This document shows, piece by piece, positions 1 through 8,190 of a DNA stretch of 64,000 nucleotides. Location: NCBI GenBank assembly GCA_024684455.1, contig JAIKWU010000013.1, positions 121,361 to 185,360 of the forward strand, given 5' to 3'. This stretch comes from Bacteroidaceae bacterium (GTDB lineage: Bacteria; Bacteroidota; Bacteroidia; Bacteroidales; Bacteroidaceae). Position 1 is the stretch's first letter. The number at the start of each line of letters is the position of its first letter. The translations under genes and the position numbers were made by a program. The notes under the pieces were generated by a model. That model did not search any database and was not told the DNA's origin. It was given only the letters and a program-made list of their open reading frames with translations.

Positions 1-21
1 CCACGTAACATATTTTTTACT

Positions 22-407
22 CATATTGCTGCGCAATCATTGAACGAATGGAACGAATCAATTTGTTTCATTCGTTCAATCTGTCCGTAGGGCGATGTTG
101 GATGTTTCACGCAGAGAGCGCAGAGATATAATCAACTAAGTAAGTAAAAACCTGCACAGAGAAGCGCACGGGTCCGTGCGCGAGGACGCAGAGAACTGTT
201 AACACGGACAGGATGTAAGTTGTTGTACTCTGCGGCCTCGCACCGTCAGGTGCGTCTCTGCGGAACGTAAAATCGTAAGAATGACTAAAAACATCTCTGC
301 GCTCTCTGCGCCTCTGCGTGGAATTAACATATTGCTGCGCAATAATTAAACGAATTTAACGAAAAAGAATTTGTTTCATTCGGTTAATCGGCCCGAAGGA
401 CGATGTT
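22..407. repeat. composite intergenic repeat
   Basis: Two imperfect direct copies begin with an identical 16-mer (CATATTGCTGCGCAAT, at 22-37 and 328-343). Each continues into related text containing CGAAT-rich hairpins and GGACGATGTT/GGCGATGTT. Between them lies an 18-bp perfect inverted repeat (110-127 and 293-310, CGCAGAGAGCGCAGAGAT). No credible gene is seen in 1-650. It looks like a non-coding dispersed repeat; mobility is not shown. Confidence 0.6.
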
Positions 408-656
408 CTAAGATAATTGACGGAGATTGTGCTGGTATTTATAACGATTGACGTGATAAAAAAATCCGTTTCATCCGCGACATCCGTGTTCCAGTGATAA
501 AAAACGCCCCAAATTCCCGCGTGAACCAATTTGAACCAGCAAATGAACCAGTTGCCATCACACCATATCGCACGGAAAACCCTAACTTTGCATACGAAAA
601 AATAAGATAAAAGCAAAAAAACGGCTCACAAGTGAACAACTTTCGTGGAAATTCCT

Positions 657-954
657 TATCTTTGCCATCGTAACGAATGCGAGTGGCATTCGACATGAGG
701 AAGCACCAAGCGCTCCGTCCGTCAGTAAATCTGGTAAATTTCACTGTATAATAGGACCGAGACTGAAAGGCGTTCCTCCTGTTGTGGGTATATAACTGTC
801 CAGCAACAGGTGTGAGCCGTTCCTTTTCATTCTCCATTATACGGGTATTACCAGAACCTACTGACAGGGAATGTCGGAAGGCTCACACTTCGTGCGTACG
901 TATGATACACTATTATTATCACTAACAATAACTCAAACTAATAATTAAGTAGCC
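657..954 (+). ncRNA. promoter and long structured 5' leader
   Basis: A TATCTTTG -7 box at 657-664 predicts transcription from about 671, which leaves a leader of about 280 nt before the ATG at 955. Visible stems are CGAATGC/GCATTCG near 673-691, CCTGTTG/CAACAGG near 778-812 and GTGTGAGCC/GGCTCACAC bracketing roughly 810-890. This could be a cis-regulatory leader or an independent small RNA. I cannot match it to a named family. Confidence 0.35.
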
Positions 955-1536
955 ATGGCATGTATCGTAACAAGCGCCTCTAAGACAAAGGCAATGACGT
1001 TAGCACAGAAAATTAACAATTATTTGAAAGTGAGTTTGACATACAAAAAAGACCCTTCGTTAAACCATTATGTCAGTCTCTGGGGGGACTTGGAGGAAGT
1101 TTCCAAAACACCTTCCAAAAATCTTATTAAACGATGTGTTTGCAACAGAAAACGGCACCAACAGCTTTTAAGCAACGTAGCAGTGAAAACGGCTGTAAGC
1201 AAAATCAATACTGCAGGCATTCTTTCGAGGAAATATACCAATTTTGAAGAACTATACGATGACCTTCTTAAATTGATTGGAACAGGAAAAACGGGCATCA
1301 GTAACTGTACGGTTTATGACTGTGCTCTCCGAGTTGGCAGTATAATGAGCCCCAAAGTTGAGCCGAAAGAATATGTGTACTATCACCGACATTTGTGTAA
1401 AAATGTTCGCCATATTTTTGGCATTTCACACTTGCCTCACCCCTATCGAATGAAATATGCCGATTTTGTAAAACTTGAACCAGCCTTCAAGAAACTCACA
1501 CCTATTGAAGTTGAAGATTTCCTTTGCCTGATGTAA
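955..1536 (+). CDS. hypothetical protein
   Basis: A 193-residue soluble protein with no signal peptide or membrane segment. The middle part (about residues 100-135) has GISNCTVYDCALRVG followed by a VYYHR segment. This resembles a Bacteroidales hypothetical family I recall with a TVYDTALRIG motif, sometimes likened to helix-hairpin-helix DNA-binding folds; that likeness is weak inference. The start ATG is the first Met after the structured leader. The gene is AT-rich like the first part of the following gene and unlike the GC-richer host genes at the right end, so lateral acquisition is possible. No function is assigned. Confidence 0.6.
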   Translation: MACIVTSASKTKAMTLAQKINNYLKVSLTYKKDPSLNHYVSLWGDLEEVSKTPSKNLIKRCVCNRKRHQQLLSNVAVKTAVSKINTAGILSRKYTNFEELYDDLLKLIGTGKTGISNCTVYDCALRVGSIMSPKVEPKEYVYYHRHLCKNVRHIFGISHLPHPYRMKYADFVKLEPAFKKLTPIEVEDFLCLM

Positions 1537-1612
1537 ATCATGCTAGGAGAATGAATACAGAAATTTATAGTTAATAACTTTTTATCATTAATTATTAAAA
1601 AACGACACAAAG

Positions 1613-3979
1613 ATGAAAATAAAAATGTTATTTTTGTTGACAACAGCATTTTTGATGTGTTGTCCAAGTTTGTCTGCAAGAGACGAATTTGAGAGTAATG
1701 GAATTCATTATGTAATTAACTTTAATGAAATCGAAGAACATTGCGCATGGGTTACTTCTACAGCAGGAACCTTTCTAAAAGATGGAGTTCAAAATGAATA
1801 TACTGGCGATATTGTAATACCCGATAAAGTGTCACATGATGGAATAGAATATCGGGTTATTGGTATATATAGTAATGCATTCAAAAGATGCACACTAAAT
1901 TCTCTTACGCTCTCAGAAGGTGTTACTTACTTATCTCCAGCAGGTTCTAGTGCGTTTGATAGCACGTATGTCGAATCCATCCATTTGCCAAGCACTTTTA
2001 GAATACCAAGTAACGCTTTTCATAATGGGATTAATGGTTATCGTCTTTTATCTGGATGCAAAGGATTGAAAAAGATTGTCATTGCATCAGACAATCCAAT
2101 ATATGATTCTCGTGACAATTGTAATGCTATTATTGAAACAGAAACTAATACGCTTTTGGAAGGATGCGAAAACACAACAATTCCCTCCTCTGTTGAAACC
2201 ATTGATGCACAAGCTTTCTTAAACCGCGACATCAAGGACTGTCGTATTCCTTATGGCGTAAATTTTATAAAAGGAGGTGTGTTTGAGAACTGTAAGCAGT
2301 TGAAAAACGTAACCATATCAGAAAGTGTATCTCTGATTTATGCAGACGATTTATTTTATGGATGTGAGCTTTTAGAGACTGTAATTATTCCTGAAACAGC
2401 TATTCTGATGGGTGCACCCGAATACGACTGTGAGAATGAGAAAGCTATTGCCGGATCAATGTTTAGGGAATGTCATAGTCTGAATAATTTTCAGATACCA
2501 GACTATATCACGATTATTGGGAAGCAAGCATTTAGAGATTGTAATAATCTATCTTCAATTGTCTTACCCGAAAGTGTGTCCGACATTCGGGCTTTTGCTT
2601 TCAAAGGATGCGACAACCTTCATTCTGTAAATGTCTTAGCAGTAGTTCCTCCTTCCATCAAAGAATCTTGTTTTGATGCTTCTGCCTATTTCCGCATCTA
2701 CCTTAATGTTCCCGAAGGCTCAGAGGATGCCTATCGTCAGCATGAGGTTTGGGGCAAGTTCCAATATATAAATGTTCCCGACTACATCCCAGGCGACGCT
2801 AACGGTGACAACAAGGTGAACGGTACGGACATCGTAGTGATTGCCAACATGGTGCTCGGGCGCAAGGACAAGAATGCGGCTGCCGATGCCAACCAGGACG
2901 GCAAGGTGAACGGCACGGACATCGTGGTAGTTGCAAACATCGTCCTCGGACGTGCTTCTGCTCCCGTTCGCAAAGCTCCTGCCGTGACCGAAAGCGGCTC
3001 GGCGACGCTCTCCATCGAGCCGTTCAACATCACGGCTGGCAGCGAGGCGACGATGACTATTGACCTCAATAATCCTGACGATGAACTGACGCTCGTACAG
3101 TTCGACCTCACACTACCGAAGGGACTGAGCATCAAGACCGTGGGCGGTGACTACGACATCGACATGGCAGGCCGTACGTCATGGCGCAAGCACTCACTCG
3201 ATGCGAACCTCAACGACGGCTACTACACGTTCCTGCTCAAGTCGGACAGCAATACACCGATTAGCGGAACGGAAGGCGGCATCATTACCGTCACGCTCGT
3301 AGCCGACGCAACGTTCGACGGCGGCAAGATTGTCATTGACAACACCGTGCTGACGACTCCCGAGGAGGTGGAAATCAATCCTGCACGCTATGAGTACAGT
3401 CTGGGCGGTAACGAACCGACGCCTGTGCCTGAGGGAACTTGTCTCTTCATTGAGCCGTTTGACATCACGGCTGGCAGCGAGGCGACGATGACGATTGACC
3501 TGAACAATCCTGACGACGTACTGACACTTGTCCAGTTCGACCTCACGCTTCCGAAGGGACTGAGCGTCAAGACCGTGGGCGGTGACTACGACATCGACAT
3601 GGCAGGCCGCACGTCATGGCGCAAGCACTCGCTCGATGCCAACCTCAACGACGGCTACTACACCTTCCTGCTCAAGTCGGACAGCAACACCCCGATTGAC
3701 GGAACAAGCGGCGGCATCATCACCGTCACACTCGTGGCTGACGCAACGTTTGCTGGCGGAAAGATTGTCATTGACAACACCGTGCTCACCACGCCGGAGG
3801 AAGTGGAAATCAACCCTGTACGCTATGAGTACAGTCTGGAAGGTGCTACAGCCATCGAAGGTGCAGAGATTGTGAAGACCGACGACGGTTTCATCTACGA
3901 CCTCAGCGGTCGTCGTGTCACCGACGCTAAATATCCAGGCATCTACATCCGCAATGGAAAGAAGTTCTACGTGAAGTAA
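1613..3979 (+). CDS. BspA-type LRR surface protein with dockerin and cohesin-like repeats
   Basis: 788 residues. Order: signal peptide (1-22); BspA/TpLRR leucine-rich repeats (about 60-370, recurring F-x-x-C-x-x-L / I-P-x-x-V patterns); a dockerin type I domain (about 393-450) with two Ca-binding loops, DANGDNKVNGTD and DANQDGKVNGTD; two near-identical cohesin-like beta modules (about 465-600 and 608-740); and a C-terminal tail (YDLSGRRV...GIYIRNGKKFYVK) like the T9SS-type sorting or Prevotella terminal module. BspA repeats mediate adhesion and dockerins pair with cohesins, so a surface adhesin or scaffold component is likely. The LRR half is AT-rich and the dockerin-to-end half is much GC-richer, with the join near 2790, which points to a domain-shuffled gene. 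Confidence 0.85.
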   Translation: MKIKMLFLLTTAFLMCCPSLSARDEFESNGIHYVINFNEIEEHCAWVTSTAGTFLKDGVQNEYTGDIVIPDKVSHDGIEYRVIGIYSNAFKRCTLNSLTLSEGVTYLSPAGSSAFDSTYVESIHLPSTFRIPSNAFHNGINGYRLLSGCKGLKKIVIASDNPIYDSRDNCNAIIETETNTLLEGCENTTIPSSVETIDAQAFLNRDIKDCRIPYGVNFIKGGVFENCKQLKNVTISESVSLIYADDLFYGCELLETVIIPETAILMGAPEYDCENEKAIAGSMFRECHSLNNFQIPDYITIIGKQAFRDCNNLSSIVLPESVSDIRAFAFKGCDNLHSVNVLAVVPPSIKESCFDASAYFRIYLNVPEGSEDAYRQHEVWGKFQYINVPDYIPGDANGDNKVNGTDIVVIANMVLGRKDKNAAADANQDGKVNGTDIVVVANIVLGRASAPVRKAPAVTESGSATLSIEPFNITAGSEATMTIDLNNPDDELTLVQFDLTLPKGLSIKTVGGDYDIDMAGRTSWRKHSLDANLNDGYYTFLLKSDSNTPISGTEGGIITVTLVADATFDGGKIVIDNTVLTTPEEVEINPARYEYSLGGNEPTPVPEGTCLFIEPFDITAGSEATMTIDLNNPDDVLTLVQFDLTLPKGLSVKTVGGDYDIDMAGRTSWRKHSLDANLNDGYYTFLLKSDSNTPIDGTSGGIITVTLVADATFAGGKIVIDNTVLTTPEEVEINPVRYEYSLEGATAIEGAEIVKTDDGFIYDLSGRRVTDAKYPGIYIRNGKKFYVK

Positions 3980-4003
3980 ATCAAAGTTAGTTAATAAAGT
4001 GAG

Positions 4004-4043
4004 GCGTGCGGCATTCGTTTGTTTCGAATGCCGCACGCTGTTT
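4004..4043 (+). terminator. intrinsic terminator after BspA gene
   Basis: A perfect 14-bp stem (4004-4017 with 4025-4038), a 7-nt loop and a following T-rich run (TGTTTGTTTTT). Confidence 0.85.
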
Positions 4044-4100
4044 GTTTTTACACTTTTTTAAGAGAAAGTTAAAAAAATGTAAAAATTTTAACGGAATTGT

Positions 4101-4131
4101 TTGGGGGTATCAGATAAAAAGCGTAACTTCG
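4101..4131 (+). promoter_or_regulatory. Bacteroidota-type promoter for lipoprotein 1
   Basis: TTG at 4101-4103 and a 20-bp spacer to TAACTTCG at 4124-4131, a one-base variant of TAnnTTTG. The ATG at 4179 follows about 47 bp downstream. Confidence 0.5.
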
Positions 4132-4178
4132 CAGCGACAACCATTTATTGTTTCACACTTAAAAACCCTGAGAGAATT

Positions 4179-4577
4179 ATGAAGAAAGTACTGATTGGTA
4201 TGCTGGCTCTCGTGATGGCCGTTGGCTTCACTGCCTGCTCAAGCACTCCCTCAATGGAGGAAATCGTAGCATCTGCCAAGGCTGACGGCGCTAACTGGAC
4301 CGTTGACCAGTGGAAGGACGCTTATCGTAACATGGCCATCAATGTCAAGCCCATGATGCTTGAGATGCAGGAAGCCATGAAGCTCGTTGACACTGACCCC
4401 ACCAAGGCCATGGAAATGGTTGAGGCTGCTCAGAAGAAGTACGGCGACGTTGAGAAACTGATGGATGAATTCACCACCATCGCTGAGGGTACAGAGAACG
4501 GCAAGAAGGTAGCAGAAGACAAAGAGTTCGAAAAACAAATGATGGACGAACTCGGAATACCCGACCTGGACATGTAA
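4179..4577 (+). CDS. small lipoprotein, paralogue 1
   Basis: 132 residues from ATG 4179, preferred over an upstream in-frame ATG at 4101 because it puts the lipoprotein signal (MKKVLIGML...GFTACSS) at the N terminus and lies downstream of the promoter. After the lipobox Cys, the helical, acidic body contains SAKADGANWTVDQWKDAYRN and an EFTTIAEGTE segment. It is clearly paralogous to the next gene. Function is unknown; it should be an envelope-anchored protein. Confidence 0.8.
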   Translation: MKKVLIGMLALVMAVGFTACSSTPSMEEIVASAKADGANWTVDQWKDAYRNMAINVKPMMLEMQEAMKLVDTDPTKAMEMVEAAQKKYGDVEKLMDEFTTIAEGTENGKKVAEDKEFEKQMMDELGIPDLDM

Positions 4578-4597
4578 TCGAGTCCATTCAACGAATG

Positions 4598-4629
4598 AAA
4601 GGTCTGTGTCAATGGCACAGACCTTTTTT
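4598..4629 (+). terminator. intrinsic terminator between the two lipoprotein genes
   Basis: An 11-bp stem AAAGGTCTGTG/CACAGACCTTT followed by a T run. It separates the two paralogues transcriptionally. Confidence 0.85.
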
Positions 4630-4682
4630 CTTTGTCTTTTCGACGATGTGACACACTTTTCTTCACAAATTCTCTGATTTCC

Positions 4683-4713
4683 TTGCAGTTATCAAGAAAA
4701 AAGCATACCTTTG
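4683..4713 (+). promoter_or_regulatory. Bacteroidota-type promoter for lipoprotein 2
   Basis: TTG at 4683-4685, a 20-bp spacer and TACCTTTG at 4706-4713, 40 bp before the ATG. Confidence 0.65.
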
Positions 4714-4753
4714 TCACGATAACATCTATTGTTTCACTTATAAAACCAAAAAA

Positions 4754-5215
4754 ATGAAGAAAATTCTGTTTGGAATGATGGCTCTTGCCATGATGTTCAC
4801 TTTCAACTCTTGTAAAGACACCAAAGCTCCTGCTGAAACAACCGAGCCTACTGAAGAAGTGGCTGTTGAAGAAGAGGCTACTCCCGCTGCTCCCTCGATG
4901 GCAGACCTGATTGCTTCGGCAAAGGCTGACGGTGCTACTTGGACCGCTGACCAGTGGAAGGACGCTTTTCGCAACGTCATCATCAACTGCAAGCCCATGT
5001 TTGACGAGATGAAGGAAATGGAGGCTCTTCTTCAGACCGATCCCACCAAGGCTGTGGAAATGGCTCAGGGTATGGAGGAAAAGTACAAAGACCTGACCGC
5101 TCAGATGGACGAGTTCACCACCGTGGCTGAAGCAACTGAAATCGGTAAGCAGGTTAGCAACGACGAAGAGTTCCAGAAGCAACTTCAGGAAGAGTTCGAC
5201 ATTCCCGACCTCTAA
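4754..5215 (+). CDS. small lipoprotein, paralogue 2
   Basis: 153 residues. The signal peptide and lipobox end at FTFNSCKDT. A Glu/Pro/Ala-rich linker (about residues 25-50, ETTEPTEEVAVEEE) is absent from paralogue 1. The same folded body follows: SAKADGATWTADQWKDAFRN, then EFTTVAEATE, ending IPDL. The two genes are a tandem duplication in which each copy keeps its own promoter and terminator. The linker suggests this copy projects further from its membrane anchor. Function is unknown. Confidence 0.8.
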   Translation: MKKILFGMMALAMMFTFNSCKDTKAPAETTEPTEEVAVEEEATPAAPSMADLIASAKADGATWTADQWKDAFRNVIINCKPMFDEMKEMEALLQTDPTKAVEMAQGMEEKYKDLTAQMDEFTTVAEATEIGKQVSNDEEFQKQLQEEFDIPDL

Positions 5216-5246
5216 ACCAACCGTTTCAAACAAACGTAAAACGACC

Positions 5247-5277
5247 AGCCTGCCGCTCTGCGCGCAGGCTGTTTTTT
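5247..5277 (+). terminator. intrinsic terminator
   Basis: AGCCTGC/GCAGGCT stem (5247-5253 with 5264-5270) followed by GTTTTTT. Confidence 0.8.
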
Positions 5278-5416
5278 CGTTTTTGCACACAAACGGCCCC
5301 ATAAAAGGCATTTTATTGCGCAATTATTTGGTCAGTTCAAAAAAAACTCCTACCTCTGAACCTCGCTCGAAGGTACTCTTGTTCGGAAATAAAAAACATT
5401 TTTTTTGAAAAATATT

Positions 5417-5446
5417 TTGTATTTCGCTTACTTATTCGTACCTTTG
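5417..5446 (+). promoter_or_regulatory. promoter of tRNA-fMet
   Basis: TTG at 5417-5419, a 19-bp spacer and TACCTTTG at 5439-5446, 22 bp before the mature tRNA. Confidence 0.7.
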
Positions 5447-5468
5447 CACCCGCAAAACAAAAATACAT

Positions 5469-5541
5469 CGCGGAGTGGAGCAGTTGGTAGCTCGCCAGGC
5501 TCATAACCTGGAGGTCGCATGTTCGAGTCCTGCCTCCGCAA
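5469..5541 (+). tRNA. initiator tRNA-fMet (CAU)
   Basis: The cloverleaf can be drawn: acceptor CGCGGAG/CTCCGCA with a C1-A72 mismatch and A11-U24, both initiator hallmarks; anticodon CAU at 5502-5504; discriminator A73; CCA not encoded. Two oddities: the anticodon stem is CCAGG/CCTGG, so only two of the usual three G-C pairs at 29-31/39-41 are present (29-41 is A-U), and the T-stem has a U52-C62 mismatch. The last bases (from position 60) form the prophage attachment core, so the tRNA stays intact after integration. Confidence 0.92.
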
Positions 5542-5543
5542 CT
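5528..5543 (+). repeat. attL core (tRNA 3' end)
   Basis: The 16-mer TCCTGCCTCCGCAACT is identical to 45286-45301. The flanking bases differ on both sides, so the core is exactly 16 bp. Confidence 0.9.
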
Positions 5544-5551
5544 TTTTCGAC

Positions 5552-5585
5552 ATTAACGCACTGCAAACCAGTGCGTTAATTCGTT
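5552..5585 (+). terminator. phage-supplied terminator after tRNA-fMet
   Basis: A perfect 12-bp stem (5552-5563 with 5569-5580) directly after attL, although the following T run is weak. Integration moved the chromosomal terminator of the tRNA to 45310-45340, and this phage hairpin probably replaces it. Confidence 0.6.
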
Positions 5586-5668
5586 AAAAAGAAAATCACA
5601 TAGACAAATAACAGACAAACTTCTCCTTCGTTTTAGGCGTGTGGCCATACAAAACGGAGAAGAAAAAA

Positions 5669-6838
5669 ATGCCTTTATCTGAACGAAAAACAGGTGCTCG
5701 CGTGACGGACATCCTTGCTTTCACTCCACCCAAGTTGCACCAGGGGAAAAAGTGGTTTGTTGACTTCCTCTGCTACGATCCCGTAACAGAAACAATGCGC
5801 CGGAAGAAATACCACCTCGACGGCATCAAGAAGATTTCAGACCGCAAACGTCACGGCGCAGAACTTGTTTCCAAATTATTGTATCGACTCCACCAGGGCT
5901 GGAACCCGTGGGCAGAGGTAAGCAGCACCAGGCAGTTTGCATCCCTCTCCAACATCTTTGACCTTTTCGTGCGCTGCATCCAAAGACAGCGCGACACGGG
6001 TGCGATGCGCCAGAAAACTTATCACTCCTACCACTCCATGCTCGCAAGATTCCGAGAGTGGTGTGAGTCCTGCCCTATCCGGCTTGTCTATGTCTATCAG
6101 CTCAACAAAACAGTACTGGTCGATTTTCTGGAATACATTTACTACGACCGAGAATCGTCCGCGCGCACGCGTAATAATTATAAGACGTGGCTGTATATGT
6201 TTGGCGGTTGGCTGATAGACCGTGGCTATATGACAGAGAATCCTGCTGCGAGCATCAAGACCATCAAAGAGGAGCCGAAGAAGCGTGACGCGCTCTCTGC
6301 TGAGCAGTTACAGCAACTCAGGTCATATCTGCTTGACAACGACCGACACTATCTGTTGGCATGTATGATGGAGTATTATGCCTTCATACGTCCAGAGGAA
6401 CTGACCTGTCTGACCATCGGCGACATTCGTGTGAAGGAGCAAAAGATAGTCGTGCATGGTGAATGGTCCAAGAACCGAAAGGACGAAGCCGTCGGGCTCA
6501 ATACAGAACTGATAAAAATGATGGTGGACCTTGAAATTTTCAAGTTCCCCTCACATTATTACCTGTTCGGTCGTCACTTCACTCCGGCGGCCGAGAAGAC
6601 GACGGGTAGAATTTTCAGAGAGAAATTCGCTATACTTCGAAAGAAGTTTAAGTGGCCGGACAGCATCCAGTTCTACAGCCTGAAAGACTCCGGTATCCGT
6701 GACCTTGCCAACGCAGAGGGCATTGTCATCGCTCGCGACCAAGCTCGTCATGCAGACATATCGACGACCAACCACTATCTGAAAGGAGACGCGATGGCCA
6801 TCCATCAAGAAACCACGACTTTCCACGGAAAGTTGTAA
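5669..6838 (+). CDS. int: tyrosine recombinase (prophage integrase)
   Basis: 389 residues from ATG 5669; a GTG at 5639 would add ten residues. The N-terminal half carries arm-binding and SAM-like core-binding regions. The catalytic domain shows Arg241 (FIRPEEL), Arg344 in KDSGIRDL, Arg360-His361 (QARHAD) and the nucleophile Tyr370 (TNHY). The usual His of the HxxR box is Lys339 (KDSG), a variant I associate with Bacteroidetes phage integrases. It adjoins attL and is the only well-supported plus-strand gene in the left arm. It should catalyse integration and excision at the tRNA; no obvious excisionase gene was found. Confidence 0.93.
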   Translation: MPLSERKTGARVTDILAFTPPKLHQGKKWFVDFLCYDPVTETMRRKKYHLDGIKKISDRKRHGAELVSKLLYRLHQGWNPWAEVSSTRQFASLSNIFDLFVRCIQRQRDTGAMRQKTYHSYHSMLARFREWCESCPIRLVYVYQLNKTVLVDFLEYIYYDRESSARTRNNYKTWLYMFGGWLIDRGYMTENPAASIKTIKEEPKKRDALSAEQLQQLRSYLLDNDRHYLLACMMEYYAFIRPEELTCLTIGDIRVKEQKIVVHGEWSKNRKDEAVGLNTELIKMMVDLEIFKFPSHYYLFGRHFTPAAEKTTGRIFREKFAILRKKFKWPDSIQFYSLKDSGIRDLANAEGIVIARDQARHADISTTNHYLKGDAMAIHQETTTFHGKL

Positions 6839-6868
6839 TCAGGCGAACGGGCTTTCTGTAGCCGTGTA

Positions 6869-6989
6869 AGGAAGTTGGCAGAGGACATACATTCTCAGTG
6901 TTCGGCTAAAAGTACCAGGCTTGTGTCGGAGACTTAAGCCCTTTTAGACGGAAATAACACTGTGTATGTATGTCCTCTGCCAACTTCCT
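6869..6989. repeat. 121-bp near-palindromic hairpin region
   Basis: A 24-bp perfect inverted repeat (6869-6892 with 6966-6989) encloses further pairs CAGTGTT/AACACTG (6896-6902 with 6956-6962) and CTAAAAG/CTTTTAG (6906-6912 with 6941-6947). It lies between the convergent integrase and phosphoribosyltransferase genes. No U run follows directly, so it is not a standard terminator. It may still block read-through from both sides or encode a folded RNA. Confidence 0.75.
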
Positions 6990-7038
6990 GGGCGGCGAAA
7001 GAAATCCGATTCGGGGCCTGGGGTGGGCATAACAACGG

Positions 7039-7563
7039 TCAAAACCTTTTGGTTTTGGCCAAAAAGAGTGCCATTCGGACAGAAGCACCGATATCTTCCA
7101 GGCGGCAGATGAAAGCCTGAGAAGATTTGCCTGTTGTGCATATATCATCAAAGACGAGGACTTGCTTTCCGCGAAAGAAATCCTCGTCGATATGTGCATA
7201 ACAGAGCATATTTCCCGAACGCAGTGAGGAATCACGGTGTTTCTTCCTGCGATGGCCATTGACAGTAATGTAGTCGAAACCATTAATGGCACCGACGCGT
7301 TTGCAGAGTGCGGCAGAAAACCGACGGTATCTACAAATGGTTGTGCGTTGACAACTTGCAGGAATGAAAGCAATAACAGTTGATGACAAATCCATCAATG
7401 AAAGTGTTTGCGCCACAGCATCAACAGCCCACGCTGTAGCGTATTTTCGGCCATCCTTGAAATCAAGGATGCGTCTGTCGAGTTCTCTCTGCTCGAAAGA
7501 CTCACGGCGGCAGTACCGCTGCGGGAAATAGTCGAAAAGGGCAAATTTCAACATAACTGTCAT
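7039..7563 (-). CDS. ComF-like phosphoribosyltransferase-domain protein
   Basis: 174 residues. The C-terminal half carries a PRPP-binding loop, VLVFDDICTTGKS, preceded by a PAS and RRKKHRDSS region as in ComF/amidophosphoribosyltransferase-like proteins. Such proteins occur in Bacteroides mobile elements; their role there is unclear (nucleotide salvage or DNA uptake are guesses). ATG starts are available at 7563 and 7554. It is convergent with the integrase and 21 bp downstream of the next minus-strand gene. Confidence 0.75.
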   Translation of the reverse strand: MTVMLKFALFDYFPQRYCRRESFEQRELDRRILDFKDGRKYATAWAVDAVAQTLSLMDLSSTVIAFIPASCQRTTICRYRRFSAALCKRVGAINGFDYITVNGHRRKKHRDSSLRSGNMLCYAHIDEDFFRGKQVLVFDDICTTGKSSQAFICRLEDIGASVRMALFLAKTKRF

Positions 7564-7576
7564 AGAAGAAAAGAAC

Positions 7577-7600
7577 AGCCATCCTCAATCGAGGACGGCT
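7577..7600 (-). terminator. possible hairpin terminator
   Basis: AGCCATCCTC/GAGGACGGCT stem with one mismatch, followed on the minus strand by a U-rich stretch. It lies between two minus-strand genes, so it may only attenuate. Confidence 0.4.
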
Positions 7601-7911
7601 GCTGTGTCAGACTTCTTAGCACGTGCTACGCGTTTTTTTACCGGTTTTTCTTCGCTAACTGGCTGAGTCACGGGAGTAGGTTCCTGTGCAGGTTTCTGCT
7701 TCTCTTTTGCCATCTCGAACAAGAGACGCTGAAGGCAGTCGTCGGAGATGTAGATGCCGGTCTGTTGCTTGAGTAGGAAGGCAAAGCGCATGGCTTTGTA
7801 GGGGGACTTACAGTAGGCTTTGGGTTGCGATTCGCCAGTGATTGACACTGCCCATACATTGTTGTTACTGCGATTAGATTTCACGCTGGATGTGATGATT
7901 CTTGTTTCCAT
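7585..7911 (-). CDS. small basic-tailed phage protein
   Basis: 108 residues. The N-terminal half (VWAVSITGESQPKAYCKSPYKAMRFAFLLK) looks like a compact fold. The C-terminal third is low complexity, rich in Pro, Lys and Glu, and ends in KKRVARAKKSD. It has no signal peptide or membrane segment. The basic tail suggests nucleic-acid binding, but no family is recognised. It is cotranscribed with the phosphoribosyltransferase gene downstream. Confidence 0.6.
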   Translation of the reverse strand: METRIITSSVKSNRSNNNVWAVSITGESQPKAYCKSPYKAMRFAFLLKQQTGIYISDDCLQRLLFEMAKEKQKPAQEPTPVTQPVSEEKPVKKRVARAKKSDTAAVLD

Positions 7912-7947
7912 GATTTTGTAGTTTTAATGAGTTGAACAAAGTATTTA

Positions 7948-8190
7948 TTAAATTGAAGTGTCGAAATAATTCAGGTCGTAAACCTCGACATAGGTGATGT
8001 CCTCCAGAAGTGAGCTAGCCATATCCTCGGCAATTTCCGTAGCCTGTGAAAAGTTTTCGGCTTCGACTTCGTATTCATAGGATTCGCCTTCTTCTGTATT
8101 GACGACAACTTTGTAAAAGTTTGCCGGATAATAGCGGCGAGTGTGAAGCTTTCCTGTGGTGAAGAGTGATGTTTGAACTGAGTGTGTCAT
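7948..8190 (-). CDS. small hypothetical phage protein
   Basis: 80 residues from ATG 8190 (MTHSVQTSLF), chosen over an upstream start because the extra N-terminal segment is Lys/His-rich and poorly protein-like. The body is acidic (NTEEGESYEYEVEAENFSQATEIAEDM), typical of a small alpha/beta phage accessory protein. Unknown function. Confidence 0.5.
   Translation of the reverse strand: MTHSVQTSLFTTGKLHTRRYYPANFYKVVVNTEEGESYEYEVEAENFSQATEIAEDMASSLLEDITYVEVYDLNYFDTSI

Noticed and set aside
439..837. Minus-strand ORF of 132 residues in the leader region
   Set aside because: It reads across predicted stem-loops and the promoter of the opposite gene. The composition is rich in Arg, Phe and Ser without domain structure, and there is no minus-strand promoter.
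4430..5323. Minus-strand ORF of 297 residues antisense to the lipoprotein genes
   Set aside because: It is the mirror of the two coding lipoprotein genes and crosses their promoter and terminators.
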